Source: Deltaproteobacteria bacterium
GTDB lineage: Bacteria > Desulfobacterota > Binatia > UTPRO1
Length of the DNA stretch: 64,000 bases
Reading direction: 5' to 3'
Assembly (NCBI GenBank): GCA_020848745.1
Contig: JADLHM010000110.1
Coordinates: 186,563 to 250,562, forward strand
In this document: positions 17,692 to 26,070 of the stretch, piece after piece
How positions within the stretch are numbered: position 1 is the stretch's first letter
Layout of the letters: the number at the start of each line of letters is the position of its first letter
Translations under genes and position numbers: made by a program
Notes under the pieces: model-generated
Seen by the model: the letters and a program-made list of their open reading frames with translations, nothing else
The model's database searches: none
What the model was told of the DNA's origin: nothing

Positions 17692-20163
17692 ATGATCCGG
17701 ACCGCCGTGTTCGCTCTCTGCCTCGTCGTGACCTCGGCCACCGCCGCCGGGGCGGTCGCGATCGTCTGCCCGGGCGCCGCGCCTGGGTGTGGACCCATCG
17801 TCCAGAACCCCGCCAACGATCCGACCACCATGACGATCCTCTGGTGGACCGACGAGGCCGCCACGGAGGACGACGTCGTCGAGTACGGGACCACCACCGC
17901 GCTTGGCAGCGCGAAGCAGCAGGGGCAGCCGGCGTGCGAGTTCGGCGACCCCGGGACGTGCCACCGCGTGGACCTCACCGGCCTGACGCCGGGGACCACC
18001 TATCACTACCAGCTCCGCACCAACGGCGCGGTCGTGCGGCCCGTGAGCGCCTCGGTCGGCTTCGAGACGCTCCAGGCGCCCGCCGGCGCCACCAGCACGA
18101 TCAGCTGGGCGATCGTCGGCGACTTCGGTGCCTACGACGGCGGGGCCTGGTGCTACGCGAGCGGCACCTGCCCGTCGCAGAAGATCGCCAACCAGATCGC
18201 GGCCAGGAATCCCGATCTCCTGATCACCGTCGGCGACAACGAGTACGGCACTTCCCAGGGCGTCAACACGGTGACGAGCTGGTCGAGCAAGGTCCTCGGC
18301 ATCTTCCGGGAGACGCTCGAGCGCACCCCGGCGTTCTTCACGATCGGCAACCACGATCTACGCTACGGCTCGGTCGGCAACGAGCTCGGCGATGCGGACC
18401 TGACCGTCTGGCCGTCGACGCCGCAGAAGATGATCTTCGCGGCGCCGACGAACGGGCACATCGGCGGCGATCGCGAGGAGGCATGGTACTACGTCACCTC
18501 CGGCGATGCGTTGTTCGTGGTCGCGAATACGAATTGGGGACCGACGGGCGCGCAAGACTGGGCGACGGGTGCCGACGAGAAGGCGTGGCTCCGCGAGGTC
18601 CTCTGCACGAACAGCGTCACGGCAACGAAGAAGTGGAAGTTCCTCTTTGTGCATCACCTGCCGTACTCGTGTGGGAACGGATGGTGTCATGCCGGCAGCG
18701 CCGGGATCGGTATGGGCTGCCGCGCCGACGCGGACTGTGGAACGGGCGGGGTGTGTCGTCGGAACGCGAGCGGCAGCCACATGCCGACCCGCTTTCGCAT
18801 CGGGCCGATCGCGGAGGACTGCGGCGTCGACGTCGTCTTCGACGGGCACGAGCACTTCTGGGAGAGGACGCGCTTTATGGACGACTTCGACGGGTCGTCC
18901 GCCACGAGCGATCCGTCCGCGGTCGCGCCGAACATCGACGGCAAGGGCACGTACTACGTGACGTGCGGGGGCGGAGGCGGGCAGCTCGACGGCCAGGCGA
19001 CCGCGATCGGCGGATTGCCGACGGACGAGGGCGGCCAGGTGTGTCGCTCGGCCGACGGGCAACCGCCGTGGGTGCAGACGGGCTGCGGCTACAACGGGCA
19101 GAACGACCTGTGCAGCTACAGCCGGAAGTACTCCTTCGGGTACGTCACGCTCACGGACAACACGACGCTCACGGTCACCGGCGTCGACGAGGACGGGACG
19201 ACGTTCGATAGCTGGACGTTGACCGATGGCGCCGCGACGCCGACCGCGACCGCGACGCCTGTCTCGAGTGCGACGCCGACGCTCACCCCGACGCGAACGG
19301 CGACCCCGACGGCCACCCGGACGGCCACGGCGACCCCGACGGCGACTCGGACGCCCACGGCGACCCCGACGGCGACGCCGACGGCGACCCGGACGGCCAC
19401 GGCGACCCCGACGGCGACGCCGACGGCCACCCGGACGGCCACGGCGATTCCGACGGCCACCCCGACGCCCACCTCGGCGCCGACCCGCACCGCGACTCCG
19501 GTCCCTACTCCGACGCTCGTCCCGACGCCGAGCCCTACGGCCAGCTCAGTGCTCGTGCCGACGCCGACGGCGACGTCGGACGTGCTCCCGGTCCCGACGG
19601 TGACGCCGGGGAACGAGACGACCGCCTGTCCGGCGCTGGCGATGCTCGGGTGTCGTCGCGCGCTCCGGCCGGACGGCGGCGCGCTCACGCTCACCGATCG
19701 GACGCCCGACAAGAACGACGGCGTCGCCTGGCGCTGGAGTCGCGGATCCGCGGTGTTGCGGAGCGTCTTCGGGAATCCCCTCGCGACGACCTCCTACCGG
19801 CTCTGCGTGTACGATGGCGGCGGGTCGCTCGTGCTCGCCGCCGTCGCCCCGGCGGGCGGCGTCTGCGGTTCGCGGACCGAGCGGGCGTGCTGGCGTGCCG
19901 TGCGCCGCGGATTTTCGTATCGCAATCCCGACCGCGCGGTCGGCGCCGTGCAAGCCCTCGACCTCCGCGAGGGCAGCAAGGAGAACGCCGCGCGCGTGGC
20001 GATCCGCGGCCGCGGACCGCTGCTCGACATGCCGAGCCTCGCCATGCTGGCGCTGCCGCTCACGGTGCAGCTCCAGTCGAGCGACGGCGTGTGCTGGGAG
20101 TCGGGCTACTCGCCGCCGGCGAGCCGGCACTCCGCGAAATCGCTCGTCGACCGCGCCGACTGA
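17692..20163 (+). CDS. Secreted metallophosphoesterase with Thr-Pro linker and C-terminal domain
   Basis: An 823-residue exported protein. Order: signal peptide (residues 1-25); a purple-acid-phosphatase-like N-terminal Fn3 domain with [14 protein letters not shown]; metallophosphoesterase domain about 135-420 with GDFG, GDNEYG, GNHDL, VHHLPYS and GHEHFWER, the full di-metal set; a Cys-containing segment in the middle; a repetitive Thr/Pro/Ala linker about 515-640; and a C-terminal domain of about 180 residues with four to five Cys ([12 protein letters not shown]). The enzyme would hydrolyse phosphate esters outside the cell. The linker and terminal domain suggest anchoring or display. Start ATG 17692 is chosen for the signal peptide. 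Confidence 0.8.
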   Translation: MIRTAVFALCLVVTSATAAGAVAIVCPGAAPGCGPIVQNPANDPTTMTILWWTDEAATEDDVVEYGTTTALGSAKQQGQPACEFGDPGTCHRVDLTGLTPGTTYHYQLRTNGAVVRPVSASVGFETLQAPAGATSTISWAIVGDFGAYDGGAWCYASGTCPSQKIANQIAARNPDLLITVGDNEYGTSQGVNTVTSWSSKVLGIFRETLERTPAFFTIGNHDLRYGSVGNELGDADLTVWPSTPQKMIFAAPTNGHIGGDREEAWYYVTSGDALFVVANTNWGPTGAQDWATGADEKAWLREVLCTNSVTATKKWKFLFVHHLPYSCGNGWCHAGSAGIGMGCRADADCGTGGVCRRNASGSHMPTRFRIGPIAEDCGVDVVFDGHEHFWERTRFMDDFDGSSATSDPSAVAPNIDGKGTYYVTCGGGGGQLDGQATAIGGLPTDEGGQVCRSADGQPPWVQTGCGYNGQNDLCSYSRKYSFGYVTLTDNTTLTVTGVDEDGTTFDSWTLTDGAATPTATATPVSSATPTLTPTRTATPTATRTATATPTATRTPTATPTATPTATRTATATPTATPTATRTATAIPTATPTPTSAPTRTATPVPTPTLVPTPSPTASSVLVPTPTATSDVLPVPTVTPGNETTACPALAMLGCRRALRPDGGALTLTDRTPDKNDGVAWRWSRGSAVLRSVFGNPLATTSYRLCVYDGGGSLVLAAVAPAGGVCGSRTERACWRAVRRGFSYRNPDRAVGAVQALDLREGSKENAARVAIRGRGPLLDMPSLAMLALPLTVQLQSSDGVCWESGYSPPASRHSAKSLVDRAD
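19231..19620 (+). repeat. Imperfect tandem repeats encoding a Thr-Pro-Ala linker
   Basis: Short units of the type acg-gcg-acc-ccg and acg-gcc-acc-cgg are repeated over about 390 bases inside the metallophosphoesterase gene and stay in frame, so the repeat encodes [17 protein letters not shown] linker. Repeat number probably varies by slippage. It is a coding repeat and not a CRISPR or intergenic array, because there are no distinct spacers. Confidence 0.9.
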
Positions 20164-20206
20164 CGCGCGGGCGTCCGGCGCGCACGCGTGCTACGAGCGC
20201 CTCTGC

Positions 20207-20644
20207 ATGGCGACCGCGCGCCGACGCTTTCCCGGCGAGTCGATGATCGCGCGCCCGCGCCGGGCGCGGCTGGCGCGGGCGCGGGGCCGCGACGCGCCGC
20301 CCTTCCATCGCCTCGTGTACCGCCTCGTACGGCGCATCCCGCGCGGTAAGGTCGCGACCTACGGCCAGGTCGCGGCGATTCTCGGGCAACCGCGCGGCGC
20401 CCGCGCCGTCGGCACGGCGCTCGGCGCGCTCCGCGACGCGGACGTCGACGCCGTGCCGTGGCAGCGGGTGATCGGCGCCGCCGGGCGCTGCACCCACCGC
20501 GACGGCTTCCAGGCCGGGATCCAGCAGGAGATGCTCGAGGCCGAGGGCGTCGTGTTCGACCGGCGCGGCTACGTCGACTTCACGACCGTGCGCTGGAAGG
20601 GCCCGCGCCGCGAGTGGACGACCACGCTACGCGGTGAGCTCTAG
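20207..20644 (+). CDS. Alkyltransferase-like (ATL) DNA repair protein
   Basis: A 145-residue protein of the O6-alkylguanine-DNA alkyltransferase fold, with the C-terminal DNA-binding domain only: FHRLVYRLVRRIPRGKVATYGQ, RAVGTAL and QRVIGAAGR. In true alkyltransferases the acceptor Cys lies in PCHRV; here the motif is PWQRV, with Trp85 in the Cys position. Such ATL proteins cannot remove the alkyl group but bind and flag the lesion for nucleotide excision repair. The arginine finger region RGARAVG is present. The start at ATG 20207 leaves a basic N-terminal tail of 28 residues; Met13 is an alternative. Confidence 0.82.
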   Translation: MATARRRFPGESMIARPRRARLARARGRDAPPFHRLVYRLVRRIPRGKVATYGQVAAILGQPRGARAVGTALGALRDADVDAVPWQRVIGAAGRCTHRDGFQAGIQQEMLEAEGVVFDRRGYVDFTTVRWKGPRREWTTTLRGEL

Positions 20645-20764
20645 CCGCTCTGCGCGAGTCGCGTCCGGCGGCGGAGCTTCCCCGCGTTGTCCGCGGGGTT
20701 GCTCGCACCGGCGGCGCCGCGTGCGGCCGGGTGCGCGGCGCGGGAGCGGAGGTCGGCGCGGCGG

Positions 20765-21811
20765 TCAGTCCGCTGTGGCGCCCGTCGTGGTCTTGAAGAT
20801 GCCGTCGCCGGCGGTGCCGACGTAGACGGTCTGCGGCGCCCGCGGGTCGAGCGTGATCGTCCAGATCTGGCGCCGTGTCCTCGGCTGCACGTCGGTCCAG
20901 TGCCCGCCGGCGTCGGTGGTTTTCGCCATCGCGCCGCCCGCGGCGCCGGCGTAGATCGTGGCCGGTGTCGTGGGGTCGATCGCGAGCACCGCGATGACCT
21001 TGCTCTTGAGACCGGTCGCGGCGACGCTCCAGGATGCGGCCCCGTCGGTGCTCTTGAAGACGCCGAACCCGCTCGAGCCCGCGTAGACCGTCTGCGGGGC
21101 CTTGGGGTCCACCGCGAGCGTCCGGATCACCAGGTTCAGCAGGCCCGTGTTGCTCGCGCGCCAGCTGGCGCCGCCGTCGGTGGTCTTGAAGATGCCCTTG
21201 CCGTTGGTGCCGGCGTAGATGGTCGCGGGCGCGCTCGGATCGATGGCGAGGGCGCGCACGTCGAGCTCGGTGAGCCCCTGAACGACGGGCTTCCAGGTCG
21301 TGCCGCCGTCGGTCGTCTTGAGGACGCCGGAGCGGGGGATCGCGGCGTAGACGGTTTGCGAGCTCGCCGGGTCGACGAGGAGCGCGCGCACCGGGACGAT
21401 CTTCGCCGTCGGCACCTCGAGAGCCCGCCAGGTGGCGCCGCCGTCGACGGACTTCGACACGATCGCGTTGGCCGAGCCGGCGTAGAGCACGTCGGGAGCC
21501 TGGGGGTCGAGCGCGAGCGCGCGGGTGTTGCGAACCTCGAGGGCGCCGGTGTGCTGCCACCGCGCGCCGCCGTCGGTGCTCTTCAGGACACCGTCGGTCG
21601 TCGCGGCGTAGACGGTCTTGCCGTCGCGCGGATCGACGACGATCACCCGGATCGCGCCGACGCCGGGCTCGATCCGCGTCCAGGCGCTGCGGGTCGGCGA
21701 GGCCGTCGCCTTCGCGGGCGTGCTGCTGCCGGTCGTCGGCGCGCTCTGGCAGCCGACCGCGGCGAGCGCCACGGAGAGCAGGGTCGGGGCGAGGAGGGGC
21801 GAACGCGTCAT
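20765..21811 (-). CDS. Seven-repeat beta-propeller lipoprotein (YCF48/BNR-like)
   Basis: A 348-residue lipoprotein: signal sequence with lipobox Cys21 (AAVGCQS), a Thr/Ser/Ala linker, then seven repeats of about 43 residues, each with a VYAG strand and a KTTDGGxxW Asp-box-like motif (for instance VLKSTDGGARW and IFKTTDGGASW). Seven such units build a closed seven-bladed propeller. Related proteins bind photosystem assembly factors or glycosidic ligands; nothing in the neighbourhood narrows this. The frame extends upstream, but the ATG at 21811 puts the lipobox in place. Confidence 0.75.
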   Translation of the reverse strand: MTRSPLLAPTLLSVALAAVGCQSAPTTGSSTPAKATASPTRSAWTRIEPGVGAIRVIVVDPRDGKTVYAATTDGVLKSTDGGARWQHTGALEVRNTRALALDPQAPDVLYAGSANAIVSKSVDGGATWRALEVPTAKIVPVRALLVDPASSQTVYAAIPRSGVLKTTDGGTTWKPVVQGLTELDVRALAIDPSAPATIYAGTNGKGIFKTTDGGASWRASNTGLLNLVIRTLAVDPKAPQTVYAGSSGFGVFKSTDGAASWSVAATGLKSKVIAVLAIDPTTPATIYAGAAGGAMAKTTDAGGHWTDVQPRTRRQIWTITLDPRAPQTVYVGTAGDGIFKTTTGATAD

Positions 21812-21946
21812 GACGGGTGCGTGTGGCATACTCGCCCCGGGTCGTCGAGCCGGGGCGTCGTTTGGGGGCGTCGTTTGATCGAGGCGGCGGTCTCGCCTAA
21901 CCTGGGAGGCCTGCCCAAGACCCAACCCATCAGTAAGGAGCGACCC

Positions 21947-22312
21947 ATGAGCCACGAGTGTCCCTTCTGTGACCTGGGGGATCGGGTGCTCGCCGAGAAC
22001 GAGCTGGCGGTGGTGGTGCGCGATCTGGAGCCCGCGTCCCCCGGCCATACCCTGGTCATCCCGAAGCGTCACAGCGAGAGTTTTTTCGATCTCACGAGCG
22101 CCGAAGTGGCGGCCTGCCACGCCCTCCTGCGGAGCGAGCGCGAGCACCTCGCCAAGCAACACCGCCCCGACGGCTACAACATCGGCGTGAACGACGGTGC
22201 GGCCGCCGGCCAGTCGGTGGCGCACTCCTATTTCCACCTGATCCCGCGCTATGCCGGCGACCATCCCGACCCGCGCGGCGGGGTGCGTCACGTCATTCCG
22301 ACCCGTCGCTGA
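21947..22312 (+). CDS. HIT-family protein with altered histidine triad
   Basis: A 121-residue HIT protein. The fold is clear: N-terminal zinc-type pair CPFC (Cys5, Cys8), LVIPKRH, NIGVNDGAAAGQS and the C-terminal active-site strand. In HIT hydrolases this strand reads His-x-His-x-His, with the middle His the nucleophile. Here it is His93-Ser-Tyr95-Phe-His97, so the nucleophile is Tyr. The DNA reads tat at that codon, so it is not a reading-frame problem. The protein may bind nucleotides without hydrolysing them, or use another mechanism. A good AAGGAG site precedes the ATG. Confidence 0.85.
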   Translation: MSHECPFCDLGDRVLAENELAVVVRDLEPASPGHTLVIPKRHSESFFDLTSAEVAACHALLRSEREHLAKQHRPDGYNIGVNDGAAAGQSVAHSYFHLIPRYAGDHPDPRGGVRHVIPTRR

Positions 22313-22389
22313 TCGTGTCGAAGCCGCTCGCGGACTTCGGTCCGCGCTCGGCTTGCGTGGTCAGCGCGGACGGCGCCTGGCGGCTTCGG

Positions 22390-23106
22390 TCACGCGCTCG
22401 CGCGCACGGCGTCCGGATCGGCCTCGCCGATCCCGAGCATGACCGTTCGCAGGATGTCGGAGAGCGACCCGTCGTAGTCGATGTCGAGCGGCCGGCCGTA
22501 ACGGATGCTCAGCTCGCTCCCGAGCTTGCGCAGCTTGAGCCCGGTCTTGTCGAACGCTTCGCGCAGCCCGTCGAGCCGCACCGGAACCACGATCGGCCGG
22601 AACTCCTTGATGATGCGCGCGCAGCCGATCCGCCCCGGCGCCCCCGGCGTGGTCGTGCCCTGCGGGTACGTGAGGACCCAGCCGCCGTCGAGGCCGGTGC
22701 CGATCTTGCGGACGTCTTCGGGATCGACCGGGCGCTGGACCGCGCGGTCGCCTTCCTTCCAGGATCGCTTGACGCAGATGGTGCCGTTGTAGGCCATCAT
22801 GCGCGGCAGCCAGCCCTGCGAGCGCATCGTCTCGAGCGCGGCCACGATGTAGAGGTCGGTGCGCGGCCAGATCAGGTACGGACGGCGGAGATAGCTCACC
22901 GAGTGGAAGACGACGATCGAGTCCATGTAGTGCGTCAAGTGGTTCGAGACCAGCAGCACGCCGCGCGACGGCAGCTGCTTCAGGATCTCGACGCCCTCGA
23001 TCCGCAGGCGGTTCAAGACCCGCAGCTGCAGGACGGTGAGATACCCACCGAGATTGATCATCCCCCAGCGAATCACCCGTAGCCGCCCGAACGCGTCTCT
23101 GAACAT
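22390..23106 (-). CDS. PlsC-like acyltransferase with unusual motifs
   Basis: A 238-residue lysophospholipid-acyltransferase fold protein, probably membrane-associated. Block I reads LLVSNHLTHYMD, giving a His and Asp separated by five residues (HX5D) instead of the usual HX4D. Block III reads YPQGT in place of FPEGT, losing the conserved Glu for Gln. IVVPVRLDG follows as block IV. These changes are consistent within the protein (both in the expected positions), so the gene is not degraded, but activity or donor specificity may differ. The start at 23106 is preceded by no obvious Shine-Dalgarno. It is divergent from the quinone oxidoreductase. Confidence 0.72.
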   Translation of the reverse strand: MFRDAFGRLRVIRWGMINLGGYLTVLQLRVLNRLRIEGVEILKQLPSRGVLLVSNHLTHYMDSIVVFHSVSYLRRPYLIWPRTDLYIVAALETMRSQGWLPRMMAYNGTICVKRSWKEGDRAVQRPVDPEDVRKIGTGLDGGWVLTYPQGTTTPGAPGRIGCARIIKEFRPIVVPVRLDGLREAFDKTGLKLRKLGSELSIRYGRPLDIDYDGSLSDILRTVMLGIGEADPDAVRASA

Positions 23107-23288
23107 GGACCGCGGAGGTATAGAGGTGATCGGGGCGTAAGGGAAACGGCGGCAGGGCGGCCCGCGTCGGGGCTGGATCGGGGCGCGTCCGCACCCGCGG
23201 TCGGGCCGGCGGCGTGCCGACGTCGGTCGTCGCCGTGATTTGCGTCGGTGAAACCGGGGCGGTAACAACCGCGCCTCGGAGGACACGC

Positions 23289-24263
23289 ATGCGCGCCGTC
23301 GTTTGCAAGGAGTTCGGACCGCCGGAACGTCTCGTCGTCGAGGAGCTGCCGACGCCCGAGATCACCGATCATCAAGTCCTGGTCGACGTGAAGGCGTGCG
23401 GGGTCAACTTCCCCGACCTCCTGATCATCGAGAACAAGTACCAGTTCAAGCCGCCGCTGCCGTTCTCGCCCGGCGGCGAGATCTCGGGCGTCGTACGGAA
23501 GGTCGGCGCGCAGGTGACGACACTGAAGCCCGGCGACCGCGTGCTCGGCGCCCCCGGGTTCGGCGGGTTCGCCGAGGAGCTCGCGATCGACGCCCGGCTC
23601 TGTGTGCCGATCCCGGACGCCATGCCGTTCGACGTCGCGGCGGCATTCCTCTTCACCTACGGGACGTCGCACTACGCGCTAAAGGACCGCGCGGCGCTGC
23701 GGCCGGGCGAGACCCTGCTGGTGCTCGGCGCGGCCGGCGGCGTCGGCCTCGCCGCGGTCGAGCTCGGAAAGGCGATGGGCGCGAAGGTGATCGCGGCCGC
23801 CTCGTCGGCCGAGAAGCTCCGGGTCTGCCGCGAGCACGGCGCCGACGAGGGCATCGACTATTCCAAGGAAGACCTGAAGGAGCGCATCAAGGCGCTCACC
23901 GGCGGCAACGGCGCCGACGTCGTCTACGATCCCGTCGGCGGCGACTTCTCGGAGCAGGCCTTCCGCTCGATCGCCTGGGAGGGGCGCTTCCTCGTGATCG
24001 GCTTCGCCGCGGGCCCGATCCCGAAGATCCCGCTGAACCTCGTGCTGCTCAAGGGCGCGCAGATCGTCGGCGTCTTCTGGGGCTCGTTCACCATGCGCGA
24101 CCCCGCGCGGCACCAGGCGAACATCCGCGAGCTCATGGATTGGTACGCGGCCGGCAAGCTGAAGCCGCGCATCTCCGCGACCTATCCGCTCGCGCGTGTC
24201 GCCGACGCGCTCGGGGATCTCGCGGCCCGACGCGTGAAGGGCAAGGTCGTCCTGGTCCCGTGA
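23289..24263 (+). CDS. Zinc-independent quinone oxidoreductase (MDR family)
   Basis: A 324-residue NADPH-dependent medium-chain reductase of the QOR type. N-terminal domain ACGVNFPDLLIIENKY, then nucleotide-binding GAAGGVGLAAVELGKAMG (about residue 150). The structural and catalytic zinc ligands of alcohol dehydrogenases are absent, as usual in quinone oxidoreductase and related enoyl reductases. It is the first gene of three coupled by GTGA overlaps with two SDR genes. A GGAGG ribosome site precedes the ATG at 23289, which is why the longer upstream start is rejected. Confidence 0.88.
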   Translation: MRAVVCKEFGPPERLVVEELPTPEITDHQVLVDVKACGVNFPDLLIIENKYQFKPPLPFSPGGEISGVVRKVGAQVTTLKPGDRVLGAPGFGGFAEELAIDARLCVPIPDAMPFDVAAAFLFTYGTSHYALKDRAALRPGETLLVLGAAGGVGLAAVELGKAMGAKVIAAASSAEKLRVCREHGADEGIDYSKEDLKERIKALTGGNGADVVYDPVGGDFSEQAFRSIAWEGRFLVIGFAAGPIPKIPLNLVLLKGAQIVGVFWGSFTMRDPARHQANIRELMDWYAAGKLKPRISATYPLARVADALGDLAARRVKGKVVLVP

Positions 24264-25084
24264 GCGGGGAGTGCGCGGGGAAGGTCGCGCTCGTGACGGG
24301 CGCGAGCCGGGGCATCGGCGCGGCCATCGCGGAGCGCCTCGCCGCCGCCGGCGCGGCGGTCGCGGCCGTCGCGCGCAGCCTCGACAGCCACCCCCCGAAG
24401 CTCCCGGGCACGCTGCGCGAGACGGTGGCGCGCATCACCGACGCCGGGGGGCGGGCGGTTGCGATCCAGGGGGACGTGCTCGACGCGGCGTCGCGCGCGC
24501 GCATCGTCGCCGAGGCGCGCGCCGCTCTCGGTCCGATCGACGTCCTCGTCAACAACGCCGCGACCGGACCGTATCGCGTCTTCGAGGCCTTCACCGCCCG
24601 CGACTTCGCCCGCACGTTCGAGTGCAACGTGCGCGCGCCGTTCGAGCTCTGTCAGCTCGTGCTCCCCGACATGCGCGCGCGGCGGCGCGGGTGGATCGTG
24701 AACGTCTCGTCGGCGACCGCCGAGCACCCGTCGGGACCGCCGTTCGTCGACTGGGAGCGCTTCGGCGGCCATCTCCTCTACGCCAGCAGCAAGGCGGCGC
24801 TGAACCGCTTCACGACCGGACTCGCGGCGGAGCTCGCGGAGGAGGGCATCGCGGTGAACGCGCTCGCGCCGGTCGCCGCCGTCCTCACGCCGGGGGTGCG
24901 GGCGAAGGGAATCGACCAATGGATTCCCGCGTCGATGGTGGAGCCGGTCGAGGTGATCGCCGAGGCGGCGCTGGCGCTCTCGTGCTGCGATCCGAAGACG
25001 ACGAACGGCCGCGTCGCCTACAGCGCGCGGCTGCTCGAGGAGCTCGGCCGCCCGGTGCGCACCCTGCGCGGCGAGGCGCGGTGA
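24260..25084 (+). CDS. Short-chain dehydrogenase/reductase
   Basis: A 274-residue NAD(P)-dependent SDR. Rossmann motif TGASRGIG (about residue 15), NNAATG where family has NNAG, active-site Ser in NVSSA and the YASSK Tyr/Lys pair. A 40-residue insert-like segment around HPSGPPFVDWERFGG lies between the Ser and Tyr. The GTG start at 24260 overlaps the upstream reductase stop by four bases. Substrate is unknown; the pairing with a second SDR and a QOR suggests sequential redox steps on one compound, perhaps a lipid, fatty-acyl-CoA or sterol-like substrate. Confidence 0.88.
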   Translation: MSGECAGKVALVTGASRGIGAAIAERLAAAGAAVAAVARSLDSHPPKLPGTLRETVARITDAGGRAVAIQGDVLDAASRARIVAEARAALGPIDVLVNNAATGPYRVFEAFTARDFARTFECNVRAPFELCQLVLPDMRARRRGWIVNVSSATAEHPSGPPFVDWERFGGHLLYASSKAALNRFTTGLAAELAEEGIAVNALAPVAAVLTPGVRAKGIDQWIPASMVEPVEVIAEAALALSCCDPKTTNGRVAYSARLLEELGRPVRTLRGEAR

Positions 25085-25857
25085 GCGGCGACGCCCGGGA
25101 CCTGGCGGGGAGGACCGCGCTCGTGACCGGGGCGGCGCGCGGGATCGGTCGCGCGATCGCCGTGCTCTTGGCCGAGCGTGGAGCGGCCGTCGGCGTGAAC
25201 GACGTGCTGCCCGAGGCGGCGGAGACCGCCGCCGGGATCCGCGCCTCGGGTCGTCGATCCGAGGCGGCCGTGTTCGACGTCGCGGACGCGGACGCCGTGC
25301 GTGCCGGCGTCGGCGTTCTGTCCGAGCGGCTCGGCCCGATCGACGTGCTCGTGAACTGCGCCGCGATCGTCCACAACGTCGCGCCGGTCGCCGCGATGCC
25401 GCGGGCCGACTGGCAGCGCGATCTCGCGGTGAACCTCGGCGGCGCCTTCAATCTGATCCAGGCCGTGATCGGCGCGATGGCCGAGCGCGGCTGGGGCCGC
25501 ATCGTCAACATCTCGTCGATCGCGGCGACGGGCGGCTGGCGCAATCAGTCCGGGTACGCGGCGAGCAAGGCCGGCCTGCTCGGGCTCACCGAGACCGTGG
25601 CGCTCGAGCACGGGCGCGACGGCATCACGTGCTACGCGGTGCTTCCCGGCCTCGTCGCGACCGAGCTGATGCAGATGATGCCCGACGATCTCCGGGCGCG
25701 GGCCGTGAGGGGGATTCCCGTGAACCGGATCGGCACGATGCGGGAGGTGGCGGAGGTCGTCGCCTTCCTCGCGTCCGACCGGGCGGGATACGTGAATGGC
25801 GCCGTCATCCACGTCGACGGCGGCGGCCGGTTGAACACGGGGAGCCTGCGGTTCTGA
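25081..25857 (+). CDS. Short-chain dehydrogenase/reductase, FabG-like
   Basis: A 258-residue SDR with TGAARGIG cofactor motif, NCAA, NISSI and YAASK, and a C-terminal GYVNGAVIHVDGG typical of 3-ketoacyl reductase-type (FabG) enzymes. GTG start at 25081 overlaps the previous gene's stop (GTGA). Third gene of the QOR-SDR-SDR operon. FabG-like enzymes reduce or oxidise beta-keto/hydroxy groups on CoA, ACP or other carriers, so a role in lipid or hydrocarbon degradation is possible but not shown. Confidence 0.88.
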   Translation: MSGDARDLAGRTALVTGAARGIGRAIAVLLAERGAAVGVNDVLPEAAETAAGIRASGRRSEAAVFDVADADAVRAGVGVLSERLGPIDVLVNCAAIVHNVAPVAAMPRADWQRDLAVNLGGAFNLIQAVIGAMAERGWGRIVNISSIAATGGWRNQSGYAASKAGLLGLTETVALEHGRDGITCYAVLPGLVATELMQMMPDDLRARAVRGIPVNRIGTMREVAEVVAFLASDRAGYVNGAVIHVDGGGRLNTGSLRF

Positions 25858-26070
25858 TCGCCGGGCCTCCGGCGCATGTCATCGGCGACGACTGTTCTCG
25901 CGCCGGCTCAGAGGTTGTGAAGAAATCCCCGGACCGAGCCGGGCGAAGAGCGCCGAGCAGCGCAAGGAGCAACCCGCAGAAATACCTGGAAGGTATTCCG
26001 AGGACTTGCGACGCCGCGATGCGACGGCGCTCTGAAGCCCGGCGACGGGAGGGGATTTTTTTACAGCCTC

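Noticed and set aside
19231..19620. Repeat array resembling CRISPR
   Set aside because: Units are only about 6-12 bases, there are no distinct spacers, and the repeat is in frame within a secreted enzyme.
25858..26070. Possible RNA gene in the gap before the MetE-like gene
   Set aside because: No stable cloverleaf or long stem could be seen, and no conserved motif.
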